DNA from: Prorocentrum cordatum
Lineage: Eukaryota; Sar; Dinophyceae; Prorocentrales; Prorocentraceae
Assembly: GCA_963575745.1 (NCBI GenBank)
Contig: CAUYUJ010017637.1
Span: 38,501-102,500, forward strand
Length of the DNA stretch: 64,000 nt
Reading direction: 5' to 3'
Shown: positions 20,880 to 32,205 of the stretch, piece by piece
How positions within the stretch are numbered: the first letter of the stretch is position 1
Layout of the letters: each line of letters opens with the position of its first letter
The notes under the pieces: generated by a model
Told to the model about the DNA's origin: nothing
Database searches by the model: none
The model's input: the letters and a program-made list of their open reading frames with translations, nothing else
Position numbers and translations under genes: made by a program

Positions 20880-21587
20880 AGATGACCCAAGATGGCCTCC
20901 AAGTCCGCCCAAGATGGTCCAAGACGGCCTCCAAGACGGCCCAAGAGAGTCGAAGACGGCCCAACACAGCCCAAGAGGCCCCCCAGAGGCCTCCCAGACG
21001 GCCCAAGAGGCCTCCAGGAGGTCCTCCATCCAGGAGGACCCGAAGAGGCCAAAATTATTGTTTTTCCTTAGGTTTTTGAAGGATTTTGGAATTTGCTTCT
21101 TCTCGGCATTCCGACGACTCAAGACGGCCCAAGAGGCCCCCAAGATCGCCGAAGAGGCCCCCAAGAGGGCCCCATGACGGCCCAAATGGCCTCCAAGATG
21201 GCCGCAAGAGGGCCCCAAGACGGCCCAAGAGGCCTCCAACACGCCCAAGATAGCCTCCAAGACGCCCAAGATGGCCTCCAAGACGGCCCCGAAGCGCCTC
21301 AAGAGGTCCCCCCTTGGCCCAGAAACGCCCCCAAGACGGCTCCCGACGGCGTCAGACGTGCCAGGAACCCACCAAGATGGCCGAAGTTGGCTCGAAGCTG
21401 GCCCAAGACGGCCCAAGAGGCCCCCAAGAGGGCCTCCAGGAAGGCCAGAAGAGGCCAAAAACATTGATTTTCCTTAGGTTTTTGACTGATTTTGGCATTT
21501 CCTTCTTCTCGGCCTTCCGACGGCCCGAGACGGCCCAAGAGCCCCCAAAGATCGCCGAAAGATCACCCAAGAGGCCTCCAAGACGGC
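20880..21587. repeat. CCAAGAYGGC array, block 2
   Basis: Same array as block 1, with spacers at about 21,050 and 21,465. It starts with AAATCGCGAAGATGACCC, the junction also seen at 44,942. Confidence 0.9.
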
Positions 21588-21870
21588 CAAGATGACCTTC
21601 AAGATGCCCACGTGTTCCCCGAAGGCTTTCCAAACCGATTCGGGGAGCACATGGTCCGATGGCTTGGCAGGTCTGGCCTCAACGTTCGGCCACATAGGCG
21701 CTTCCAAAAAGGCAGGGGGCGGCGGTGGTTCGCCGTAGGCGTCTTCGATCCGCCGCCCTCTTTTGATTCATCGCAGGGGTGCCTGGCGTGCTGAACCCTA
21801 TCGGTTTTGGTTTTGGTTTTTGTCCAAAAGAACTCCCCCTGGGGCTTCGGCCCGTCCTGTCGACGTCCCG
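21588..21870 (+). repeat. hairpin module, copy 4
   Basis: H1 intact apart from the terminal pair. H2 intact but its right end reads CCGCCGCCCTCTT. H3 is weak. H5 is GGGC-TTCG-GCCC. Confidence 0.8.
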
Positions 21871-21889
21871 GGAGATTCCGAAAATCCAT

Positions 21890-23111
21890 CTGTCAATGCC
21901 TTTGTTGCCCCAAGTTGGCCCAAGATGGCCTCCAAGACGGCCAAGATGGCCCAGGATGGCCTCCGAGATGCCTCCAAGACAGCCAAGATGGCCTCAAAGA
22001 CGGCTAAGATGGCTCCAAGATGCACCCAAGACGGCCCAAGATGGCCTCAAGATGGTCAACGACGGCCCAAGAGGCCCCCCAGAGGCCTCCAAGACGGCCC
22101 AAGAGGCCTCCACGAGGTCCTCCAGGAGGGCCCGACGAGGCCAAAATCACTGGTTTCCCTTAGGTTTCTGAAGGAGTTTGGCAGTTGCGCCTTTTCGGCT
22201 TTCCGACGGCCCAAGACGGCCCAAGAGGCCCCCAAGATCGCCCCAAGATCGCCCAAGAGGCCTCCAAGAGGGCCCCATGACGGTCCAAAGGCCCCCAAGA
22301 CCGCCCAAGAGACCTCCAAGACGCCCAAGATGGCCTCCAAGATGGCCCGAAGCGCCCCAAGAGGACCCCAAGTCGGCCCAGAAAAGCCCCCAAGACAGCT
22401 CCCGACGGCGTCAGACGGGCCACGTACCCACCAAGATGGCCGAAGTTGGCTCGAAGCTGGCCCAAGACTGCCCAAGAGGCCTCCACGAGGTCTTCCAGGA
22501 GGGCCCGAAGAGGCCAAAATCATTGATTTTCCTAAGGTTTTGACATATTTGGGCATTTGCTTCTTTTCGGCCTTCCGACAGCTCAAGGCGGCCCAAGAGG
22601 CCCCCAAGATCGCCCCAAGATCGCCCACGAGGTCTCCTGCATGGCGCAATGACGGCTCAAGAGGCCGGCCCCAAAGACGGCCCCAAGAGGCCCCCAAGAC
22701 GGCCCAGGAGGCCTTTAAGACGCCCAAGATGGCCTCCAAGACGGCCCTGGAGCATTCCAAGAGGGCCCCAAGTCGGCCCAGACGGCGTCGGACGGTCCAA
22801 GAGCCCACCAAGACGGCCGAAGATGGCTCGAAGCTGGCCCAAGACGGCCCAAGAGGCCTCCAAGAGGGCCTCCAGAGAGGCCCGACTTGGCCAAAATCAT
22901 TGATTGTGGCATTTGCTTTCTTTCTGCCTTCCGACGGCCTGAGACGGCCCGAGTGACCACAAGATCGCCCAATAGGCCCAAGACGGCCCCAAGAGGCCCC
23001 CAAGACGGCCCAAGAGGCCTCCAAGACGCTCAAGATGGCCTGCAAGACGGCCCAAGAGCCCTCCAAGACGTCCTCCAAGAAGGCCCGAAAGGGTCAAAAT
23101 GGCCTCCCGAC
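21890..23111. repeat. CCAAGAYGGC array, block 3
   Basis: Spacers at about 22,140, 22,515 and 22,890. The block opens with TCTGTCAATGCCTTTGTTGC then CCCAAGTTGGCC, an array-start sequence also used at 23,420, 45,955, 46,990 and 48,836. Confidence 0.9.
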
Positions 23112-23420
23112 GGCCAAGATGACCTTCAAGATGCCCACGTGTTCCCCGAAGGCTTTCCAAGCCGATTCGGGGAACACATGATCCGATAGCTTGGCAGGTC
23201 TGACCTCAACGTTCGGCCACATAGGCTCTTCCAAAAAGGCAGGGGGCGGCGGTGATTCGCCGTAGGCGTCTTCGATCCGCCGCCCCCTGTCGATTCATCG
23301 CAGGGGTACCTGGCGTGCTGAATCCTCTCGGTTTTGGTTTTGGCTCTTTTTCCAAAAGAACTCCCCCTGGGGCTCTGGCGCGTCCCGCCGGGGTCCCAGG
23401 AGATTCCCGAAAATCCATCT
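23112..23420 (+). repeat. hairpin module, copy 5
   Basis: H1, H2 and H3 are present. H5 is degraded (GGGGCTCTGGCGCG). Confidence 0.8.
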
Positions 23421-24315
23421 GTCAATGCCTTTGTTGCCCCAAGTTGGCCCAAGATGGCATCCAAGACTGCCAAGATGGCCCTCAAGCTCGCCCAAGATGG
23501 TCCAAGATGGCCTCCAAGTCCGCCCAAGATGGTCCAAGATGGCCTCCAAGACGGCCCAAGAGGGTCCAAGATACCTCCAAGTTCACCCAAGAAGCCTCCA
23601 AGACGACCCAAGACGGCCCAAGAGGTCTCCACGAGGTCCTTCAGGAGGGCCCGAAGAGGCCAAAATCATTTTATTTCCATGTTTTTGAAGGATTTTGACA
23701 TTTGCCTCCTTTCGGCTTTCCGACGGCTCAAGACGGCCCAAGAGGCCGCCAAGATCGCCCCCACAGCGCCAAAGAGGCCTCCAAGAGGGCCCCATGACGG
23801 TCCAAAGGCCTCCAAGACGGCCCCCAAGAGGCCCCCAAGACGGCCCAGGAGGCCTTTAAGGCGCCCAAGATGGCCTCCAAGATGGCCCCGAAGCGCCCCA
23901 AGAGGACCCCAAGTCGGCTCGAAGCTATCCCAAGACGGCCCGAGAGGCCCCCAAGAGGGCCTCCAGGAAGACCAGAAAAGGTCAAAAACACTGACACTTG
24001 CGTCTTTTCGGCCTTCCGACGGCCCGAGACGGCCCAAGAGCACCCAAAGATCGCCCAAAGATCGCCCACGAGGCCTCCAAGAGGGCCCCATGACGGCCCA
24101 AGAGGCCTCCAAGACGGCCCCAAGAGGGCCCCAAGACGGCCCAAGAGACCTCCAAGACGCCCAAGATGGCCTCAAGACGGCCCCGAAGCGCCCCAAGAGG
24201 ACCCCAAGTCGATTCAGAGAGGCCTCCAAGACGCTCAAGATGGCCTCCAAGACGGCCCAAGAGCCCACCAAGACGTCCTCCAAGAAGGCCCGAAAGGGTC
24301 ATAATGGCCTCCCGA
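23421..24315. repeat. CCAAGAYGGC array, block 4
   Basis: Spacers at about 23,660 and 23,980; the second is shortened. Confidence 0.9.
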
Positions 24316-24516
24316 CGGCCAAGATGACCTTCAAGATGCCCACGTGTTCCCCGAAAGTTTTCCACGGGGAACACATGGTCCGATAGCTTGGCAGGTCTGG
24401 CCACAACGTTCGGCCACATAGGCACTTCCAAAAAGGCAGGGGTCGGCGGTGACTCGCCGTTGACTCGCCGTAGGCGTCTTCGATAACGCCAACGTCTCAA
24501 TATGCGCTGATGATCC
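24316..24516 (+). repeat. hairpin module, copy 6, 3' replaced
   Basis: The H1 loop has lost about 8 bases but the GTGTTCCCC/GGGGAACAC stem is kept. In H2 GTGACTCGCC is duplicated, and after GTCTTCGAT the sequence switches to AACGCCAACGTCTCAATATG of family D. The array then resumes. Confidence 0.75.
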
Positions 24517-25705
24517 GCCCAAGATGGTCCAAGACGGCCTCCAAGACGGCCTAAGAGAGTCCAAGACGGCCCAAGACGGCCCAAGACGGCCCAAGAGGCC
24601 CCCCAGAGGCCTCCAAGACGGCCCAAGAGGCCTCCAAGAGGTCCTCCAGGAGGGCCCGAAGAGGCCAAAGTCAGTGATTTGCCTTAGGTGTTTGAAGGAT
24701 TTTCGCATTCGCTTCTTCTCGGCGTTCCGACAAGACAAGACGGCCCAAGAGGCCCCCAAGATCGCCCCCACAGCGCCAAAGAGGCCTCCAAGATGGCCTC
24801 AGGACTGCCCAAGAGGCCCCCAAGACGGCCCCAAGAGGGCACAAAGACAACCCAAGAGGACTCCAAGACGCCCAAGATGGCCTCTAAGACGGCCCTGGAG
24901 CACCCCATGAGGGCCCCAAGTCGGCCCAGAAGGGCCCCCAAACGGCGTCCGACGGCGTCAGACGGGCCAGGAGCCCACCAAGATGGCAGAAGTTGGCTCG
25001 AAGCTGACCCAAGACGGCCCAAGAGGCCTCCAAGAGGGCCTCCAGGAAGGCCAGAAAAGACCAACAACACTGATGTGCCATAGGTTTTCGAAGGATTTTG
25101 ACATTTGCTTCTTTTCGGCCTTCCGACGGCCCGATACGGCCCAAGAGCCCCCAAGATCGCCCCCACAGCGCCAAAGAGGCCTCCAAGATGGCCTCAGGAC
25201 TGCCCAAGAGGCTCCCAAGACGGCCCCAAGAGGGCACAAAGACTGCCCAGGAGGCGTTTAAGACGCCCAAGATGGCCTCCAAGACGGCTCTGGAGCATTC
25301 CAAGAGGGCCCCAAGTCGGCTCAGAGAGGCCCCCCAAACGTCTTCCGACGGCGTCGGACGGGCCAGGGGCCCACCAAGACGGCCGAAGATGGCACTAAGA
25401 TGGCCCAAGACGGCCCAAGAGGCCTCCAAGAGGGCCTCCAGAGAGGCCCGACTTGGCCAAAATCATTGATTTCCGATGAGTTGTTCCAAGGATTGTGGCA
25501 TTTGCTTTTTGTTCGGCCTTCCGACGGCCCGAGACGGCCCAAGTGCCCCCAAAAATCGCCCAATAGGCCCAAGACGGCCCCAAGAGGCCCCCAAGACGGC
25601 CCAAGAGGCCTCCAAGACGCTCAAGATGGCCTCCAAGACGGCCCAAGAGCCCTCCAAGACGTCCTGAAAGAAGGCCCGAAAGGGTCAGAATGGCCTCCAG
25701 GCGGC
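24517..25705. repeat. CCAAGAYGGC array, block 5
   Basis: Spacers at about 24,665, 25,070 and 25,465. Confidence 0.9.
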
Positions 25706-25868
25706 CAAGATGACCTTCAAGATGCCCTCGTGTTCCCCGAAGGCTTTCCAAACCGATTCGGGGAACACATGGTCCGATAGCTTGGCAGGTCTGGCCTCAA
25801 CGTTCGGCCACATAGGCGCTTCCAAAAAGGCAGGGGGCGGCGGTGATTCGCCGTAGGCGTCTTCGATA
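25706..25868 (+). repeat. hairpin module, copy 7, 3' replaced
   Basis: H1 and the H2 left arm are intact. The switch to AACGCCAACGTCTCAATATG occurs at exactly the same base as in copy 6. Confidence 0.8.
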
Positions 25869-26012
25869 ACGCCAACGTCTCAATATGCGCTGATGATTCC
25901 TATCCGCCCCCGCATGATGTTCCCATATGCGCCAAGGCAGCGCCGAGACGCACCGACGCGACTCTGCTATATCCCATTACGATAGAGAGAGGGGGGGGGG
26001 GGGGGGGGGCCG
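25869..26012 (+). repeat. family D, copy 3, ending in a G19 run
   Basis: Runs from CTCAATATGCGCTGATGATT through TTCCTATCCGCCCCCGC to GATAGAGAGA and an uninterrupted run of 19 G (25,991-26,009). Confidence 0.65.
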
Positions 26013-26114
26013 AATCCCTTACCTACTACCTGGAGACGCTGCTTCGCATGCCGCTCCTGTTCCCACACACGTCGCTCCCGTTCCCCCGCACGTCGCTCCC
26101 GCTGCCCCTCGTTA

Positions 26115-26177
26115 TCCGAGCGGAAACGCGGGGGAGGAGGAGCGAGAGAGAGAGAGAGGTAACGAAGAAAAACTAAA

Positions 26178-26208
<31 letters not shown>

Positions 26209-26329
26209 GAGAACGAGAGAGAGGAGGAGGAGGAGGAGGAGGAGGAGGAGGAGGAGGAGGAGGAGGAGTGTATGTTGTTTGTGTGAGAGAGAAGAAGATA
26301 GAAGAGAGAGAGAGAGAGAAAGAGAGAGG

Positions 26330-26360
<31 letters not shown>

Positions 26361-26401
26361 GGAGAGAGAGAAAGAGAGAAAGAGAGCGCGAGGGAAGATA
26401 T

Positions 26402-26474
<73 letters not shown>
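26115..26474. repeat. GA, GGA and poly-A tracts
   Basis: (GA)n-rich sequence contains (GGA)n at 26,221-26,268. It closes with 43 consecutive A at 26,432-26,474. Frames read Arg/Glu or Ser/Leu repeats. Confidence 0.95.
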
Positions 26475-26476
<2 letters not shown>

Positions 26477-26880
26477 GAGAGGACCGGGAATGGACAGGGG
26501 GGAAGCCGCCAGGCGCTCGCGAGCTCTGGGAGCCCATGGAGAGGTCGGCCGGCCCGTCGGCGCCGACGAGACCGAGACGATCGAGGCGACGTCGGGGCTG
26601 AGACGGCCGAGACGATGGCGCCCGCGGCGCTCCTGCCGCGCCTGCCGCCTGGCTGCACGCCAGGGGCCAGCGAGGCTCGGAGGCGGCGAGGCGACGAGCG
26701 CAGCCCCGGGGCCGGCCGGCTCGCCTCGCCAGGGGGGGGGTCCTCGGCAGGGGCGCCGGGGATCCCGGCCTGCCCGCACGGCCCCCCGGGGGGCTCGGGA
26801 AGCAGCGAGAGCGGAGAGCGCCCGGGGAGCGCCCGGGGAGCGCCTCGGCTCAGGTTGAAGTCGGGCCTGTCCCCCCACAG
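26475..26880. other. GC-rich island
   Basis: High-GC sequence open in several frames on both strands. One plus frame includes ETMAPAALLPRLPPGCTPGA. No frame is clearly better than the others and I recognise no family. Confidence 0.3.
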
Positions 26881-27565
26881 GGGGAGCTTGGGCGAAAAGT
26901 GAAAAACATACGCAAAAAGTACTCCCACATGGTCAAAAAATAACCAACAAATAGTCCCCAGACTATGTTTGGACTATCTATGAACATTCCCCCTGTGGAG
27001 GGACGGGCCCGACTTACGCTTAGGTGGGGGACGAAGCCTCGAGGTTCGAGGTTCGAGGGCGTTTTCCACCTTCGCGATGCTATCCAGCGGCTGCGCCTCG
27101 CCGAGAGAGTTCCAGGGGCGCCAGAATCGTCCCGAACGGCCACGAGAGGCCAGAATTATGGCCCGAAAACCAACGAGGGCTTTGGCCGTGTTCGGCCTCT
27201 GGGGGCCCTCGCCGGGCCCCAGGGCTGTCAGAGAACAGCTCGGGATGAAGAACCGGTCCTGGGGAATGGGTCGAGACCCCGGGGGGTCGACGTCATGAGA
27301 AAGTCATGAGGTCGGGGGTCTTTGGTGGGACGCAGAAGGATCTACCAGCACTGGGTGCCCTCCTTTGAGGCGCACGCCCGAGCCGAGCAGGCAGCACAGA
27401 CACCGCACCGGACATCGCTGCACGTGCGGAATAGGCAGAGAGCGCCCGCCACCGAGGCTGTGCTGGAAGACTTCTGGAGAATGTTTCTCGGATCGGCGAT
27501 GACCCAGGCTATCCTGGGGGGGGAGGGCCGGCCGATGACCTAACCTTCGCGCTGTGGGCAGCCCT
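26881..27565. other. unique sequence
   Basis: AT-richer 26,885-26,990, then low-copy GC-rich sequence. No gene or repeat recognised. Confidence 0.3.
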
Positions 27566-27569
27566 GCAT

Positions 27570-29545
27570 ATGCCCGCGCGCACCGGTGCTGCGGCGCCTA
27601 CAGCCTACCGCTGCTGACGATGCTGCGACGATGCTGCTATTGGTGCTGCGACGATGCGGGCGCCGTCTGAGTGCCTACGAAAATGTCCAGACAGCTAGCA
27701 TTGGGATACGCGGGATGGGATTGCTGACAGTAGCCGCGGAACCTTGTGCTCACTACAGTGCATGCGTGCACCACAACGCCTGCGAACACTACAAAGAATG
27801 CGTGCGCAACAACGCTCTTGTACATAACAGGTGACCGCTGCGGCAGCAGCTTCTGCTTGCACCGCAGCGCCAGTGTACACACCCCGATGCTTGTGCACAC
27901 AACAGGGGCCGTGTGCACCACAGCGCCTGCCGAAAAGTTGCGCCACAGAGCTTCCATGCACCTCCAATTCAAAATGTAAGATATTTGTGACTATTGATTT
28001 TTGTAGCCCGAGTTACGCTCCGGCCGTTTAGGGCCGACCATGTCTGTGCACATCACTGTGCCTGTCCAGTGTAACCTCAGGCAGTTAATAAGAATCCTCC
28101 CAGGGTTATCCGTAGCACCGCACCGATACTAATACATTTCAGGGGGAATTTAAGCCGAACGATAACTTTGGCGCCGCGCTAAGCAGCAAACAAAAAATAT
28201 TCACCTCCCCCCCGCAATCGGCATCTATAATCAGGACTGGCGGCAAGAACGCAAGGACCTTGACATTCGTTTCGAAAATTTGCAAAGAATTTCACGGATT
28301 GAGGGCGGCTGACGGCTGACGGCGGGTGCCAGGATAACGCTTCCCGGCGCGTCAAGTGTTATGCGTTTGCCGAAGAGGGGGGGGTTCTTATGAACCACCT
28401 GAGGCTACACCACACCACGGCGCCTTCATACACCACAGCTGCTCGGGTACACCGCAGTGCCTGTCTACACAACAGTGCTTGTGTACACCACGATACCTGT
28501 GTACACTACAGCTGCCGCGTGCACCACAGCGCCTGTGTACACGCCGATGCTTGTGCACACAACAGGGGCTGCGTGCACCGCATGGCGAACATTTGCGCCA
28601 CAGCGCTTCCGTGCACCTCGAAAGTCTGGAAATTCGCTGGGGGCCGAACGCATCAAATTCAATATGTAAGTGATTTGTGATTTCTGATTTTTGTGGCCCG
28701 GGGTACGGTCTCGCCGTTTGGGGCCGACCATGTCTGTGTACACCACAGTGCCTGTCCAATGTACACCACGACGCCTTTGCACACCACAACTGCTTGTGTA
28801 CACCGCAGCGCATGTCTGCACAACAGAGCTTGCATACACCAAGACGCCAGTATACACTGCATCAGCCGTGTGTATAGGAGCACCTGTGTACAGCACAGTG
28901 CCTGCGTACACTGCGACGCATTTGTGCACCACGGATGCTGCATCAGCATCATATGTGTGGACCACAACTCTGGTGCACCAAAGTGCTTGTGTACACAGCA
29001 ATACTGCTTACACTTCCACAACCACGGCTGGACCGAAGTCTGGAAAATCGTAGGGAGCCCGAACGTCTGAAATCCAACATGAATGTGATTTGTCATTATT
29101 GATTTTTCTGGCGAAGAGACCTGTCCTGTGTATTGGGCCCACAGCGCGTGTGTACACCATAGCACCATAGTGAATGTGTGTATTACAGCAGGTGCGTTCA
29201 TCGCAGCGCTGTGTACACCACAAGGTGTAGTACACCGCAATGGCCATGCACCACAGTGCGTCTGCACACCACCATGCCTGGGATGTCTGCGTGAACCATA
29301 CATGCTGTTGCAACAACAGCTGTGTACACCACAAAGTCTGTCTACACCATAACGACTGGGTGCACCACAATTCCCGCGTGTACCGCGCGGCCAGCGTGCA
29401 CTGATGCTTGTGTGCACTACAACGCCTGCGTACATAACAGTTCCTGATGCGGCAGCATCAAATGCGTGCACCACATCGCCTCGCTGCCTGTGCACAACGC
29501 AATGCCTGTGTACGCGCTGCTCACGTGCACCTCTGTACGCCTATG
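27570..29545. repeat. GTGTACACCACAGYGCC satellite with recurrent spacer
   Basis: About 17-18 bp units of the form TGTGTACACCACAGYGCC form four blocks (27,745-27,970, 28,415-28,640, 28,735-29,040 and 29,130-29,545). Three of the breaks hold a related AT-rich spacer containing GTGATTTGTGATTTCTGATT or close variants, then GGGGCCGACCATGTCTGTG in the first two. The sequence 28,080-28,390 between blocks is unique. Confidence 0.85.
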
Positions 29546-30110
29546 GACGACGTCGACCGTCGTCGTCGCGGCCGTCGCCGTCGTCGTCGTCGTGCCCCCC
29601 TGCCACTCCAAGCCCCACCGTTTCACCAACGTGCATCCAAACATCAGAATGCTGTGACCAACACCACCGCGCCGTTGAGCACAGCGCTCCCTGTGAGCTC
29701 CCTGCGACGCCCCCCCCCGCCCCCGACCTTGCTTAACCGACAAGGTGAGGTTATGCGGGGGGGAAGGCGGGGGGGGCGAGCCCGATAACCCGGGTCATCG
29801 CCCGGCCCTCAAAAAAACAGTCTCCTGAGCGCACGCGTCGCCCCCGCGGGTAAGACGCACAAATCCGCCGACCCTGTCGGCGTGTGTGAGGGGCTTGTCT
29901 GCTCGAGACGCCGTTTCCGTCAGTCGCCGTCTCCGTCGTCCCCTCTCCCTGCATCCTCCTCCTCCTCAAGCCTGTCAGCGAGACAGAAATCGAAATGTCG
30001 CAAACGAGTCGAAGCGAAGCCCCTTCCGTTTGATCCCTCCCCCTTGGGGGGGGGGTCCCGGAGGGGGGGGGGTTCAGATACGCATCCCCCCCTGGGGGCC
30101 CTGGAGCCCT
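29546..30110. other. low-copy sequence with CGTCGT tract
   Basis: CGTCGTCGCGGCCGTCGCCG at about 29,550-29,595 and several G runs near 30,040. No gene. Confidence 0.3.
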
Positions 30111-30655
30111 AGGGCTTCAAAAGATACAACGACAGGCCAAGAGTGCCCCAAGAGGCCCCCGAGAGAGTCCAAGAGGGCCCCAAATCGCCAAACAATCGGT
30201 CCAAAACGCCTTCACGCCCTCCAGACTGCCCGTCCCAAGAAGCCTCCAAGAGCACTCCCGAGAGGGCCTCAAAAAGCAAAATCCATTGATTCCCCTTGAT
30301 GTTTTTAAGGATTTGGGTGTTCTCGCCTTTTCCTCTTCCCGCCGCTCCAAGACGGCCCAAGAGGCCCCCGTGATCGCCCCACGACGGCCTAAGAGGCCCC
30401 CAAGACGGCTCCAAGAGCGTGCCCAGATGGGGGACCCGAACGGACATTTCGAGCCCTCGGCCCCGAGAGGCTCCCAGCAGGCCCCAAGAGGTTCCCAAAA
30501 GGCCCCAGGAAGCCCACAAGAGGTCCCCAGGAAGCCCGAAGAGGCCCCCAAGTGGCTCCCACGAAGCCCCCAAGAGGCTCCCAAGAGGCCCCAAAAGGCC
30601 TCCCCAGAGGCCCCCGAGAGCCTTGCGAAGAGACCCCAACAAGCATCCCTGAGGA
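30111..30655. repeat. CCAAGAYGGC array, isolated diverged block
   Basis: Same unit and a spacer at about 30,270-30,345 (TCCATTGATTCCCCTTGATG then TTTTAAGGATTT). There is no hairpin module. The later units are CCCCAAGAGGCTCCC-like. Confidence 0.85.
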
Positions 30656-30669
30656 CTCTGGCCCACATC

Positions 30670-30680
30670 ACCGTAGTCGT

Positions 30681-30713
<33 letters not shown>

Positions 30714-30722
30714 AGCCGCCGC

Positions 30723-30754
<32 letters not shown>

Positions 30755-30768
30755 GTCGTCGGTCGTCA

Positions 30769-30867
<99 letters not shown>

Positions 30868-30930
30868 GGCGGCGTCGTCGTAGTCGTCGTCGTCGTCGTC
30901 ATCGTTGTCGTCGTCGTCGTCGTCTCGGGC
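30670..30930. repeat. CGT / CGC / CGG microsatellite
   Basis: (CGT)n, (CCG)n and (CGG)n segments alternate, with a pure (GTC)n run at about 30,770-30,828. Confidence 0.95.
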
Positions 30931-30949
30931 CTGAACCGACGGTGGGATC

Positions 30950-31151
30950 TAGTAAGGCTTCGGGTTGCACGCAGACAGTCCACCCAGGTAGTCCTGGCTG
31001 GCCTCAACAAGCGCCCTGGGCAGTCCCAACTGGCCTCAACAGGCCCCCAGAGTAGTCCAAGGCGGTCTGAACACCAAAACCATGGGGGGCCTGTTGAGGC
31101 CAGCTGGGGCAACTTGGGGGGGCGTACTGCGCGCAGCCCGAAGCCTTACCA
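30950..31151. mobile_element. 202-bp MITE with 9-bp target duplication, Mutator-like
   Basis: Left end TAGTAAGGCTTCGGGTTGCA pairs with the reverse complement of the right end, TGGTAAGGCTTCGGGCTGCG. Similarity continues into an inner GCTGGCCTCAACA segment, giving arms of about 75 bp. GGTGGGATC stands immediately outside both ends (30,941-30,949 and 31,152-31,160), a perfect 9-bp direct repeat. A 9-bp duplication is the usual footprint of Mutator-type transposases (established). No ORF inside, so non-autonomous. Confidence 0.85.
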
Positions 31152-31160
31152 GGTGGGATC

Positions 31161-31559
31161 GGCTCAAAATGCACTCTCCTCAGTCGAGGAAGAAGGACTC
31201 CCCGAGGAAGTTTACGATCTTCTGGCGGCTGAAGCTCGACTCCTCTCTGGTCAATAACGCCGCGGGTCCAGCGTGGCTGCGGGGTAGTCGAGCATATGCA
31301 TCGGCAGGGACATCCAGACCCAAACATGCTCTCGTCGCTGAAAAATAGAACGGGAAGTTTCTTGACCGTTTTCTGCCTCCATGGGGGCCTCGACGAGCCC
31401 AAGGAGGGTCAAAAAGCGACTCGAGATGAAAAACCAACCCTGGTGAAGAGGGCCAGACCTCTGGGGGTCCTGTATTGAAGTATCCTGGCGACGGACCCAG
31501 CCATATGCAGCTGTGAATTCCGCAGCTGTGAAGATGGTCTTCGGTGGACTTCCCCATGG
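31161..31559. other. unique sequence
   Basis: No repeat or gene recognised. Confidence 0.3.
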
Positions 31560-32205
31560 GGTCACGAAACGCGCGAGGGGCATGCCGAAATGGGGGGGCG
31601 GATGGGGGCCGCAAGCAGACTGTGCCATTTGGGTCTTAGGTGGAGCTCCCCATGGACACCGCGAAACGTGTGAGTGGCGTGTCGAAACGGGGCGAGGCGC
31701 ATGCGAACTGTGTCGCTGGGGCTCCCGTTGGGGCCACGAAGCGTGTGGGGAGACGGGCGTGACGCCCGCATGCGACATGCGGCACTGGGGCCTTGTGCGG
31801 AGTTCCATTTGGGGCCACGAAACGCTTGAGAGGTGTGCCTAAATGGGCGTGACGCCCACGTACGAACGTCGCCACTGGGCCCTCATGTGGAGCTCCGTAT
31901 GGGCCCACGAAACATGTGAGGGGTGTGCCGAAACGGGCGTAACGCCCACATGCTGACGTCGCCACTGGTGCCTTTGTGGTGGAGCTCCCCGTGAGGCCTC
32001 GAATCGTGTGAGGGGTGTGCCGAGAGGGGCGGCGGGGACGCCTGCGAACTGCGCCACGGGGACCTTCGGTGGAGCTCCCGTTGGGGCCACGAAACGTCTG
32101 AACTGTGTGCCGAAACGGGCGTAACGCCCGCATAAGAACTGCAGCACTGGGACCTTCGGTAAAACTCCCTACGAGGCCACGAAACGTGTGGGGGGTGTGC
32201 CGATG
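31560..32205. repeat. 92-bp minisatellite, about seven units
   Basis: The unit contains CACGAAACGTGTGAGGGGTG, TGCCGAAACGGGCGTAACGC, then CGCATG...ACTG and GGTGGAGCTCC. Each unit carries a GGGCG-TAA-CGCCC mini-palindrome. Lengths are 80-101 bp. Confidence 0.85.

Noticed and set aside
17185-25780. Dozens of 60-400 codon frames in the CCAAGAYGGC arrays, some with hydrophobic LGPSWGPLG-type repeats
   Set aside because: The 10-12 bp unit lacks stop codons in all six frames. The same stretch is open on both strands and unit length is not a multiple of three, so frames drift.
26432-26474. 43-A run as poly-A tail of a retroposed gene
   Set aside because: It follows GA and GGA microsatellite directly, with no gene-like sequence upstream and no target duplication.
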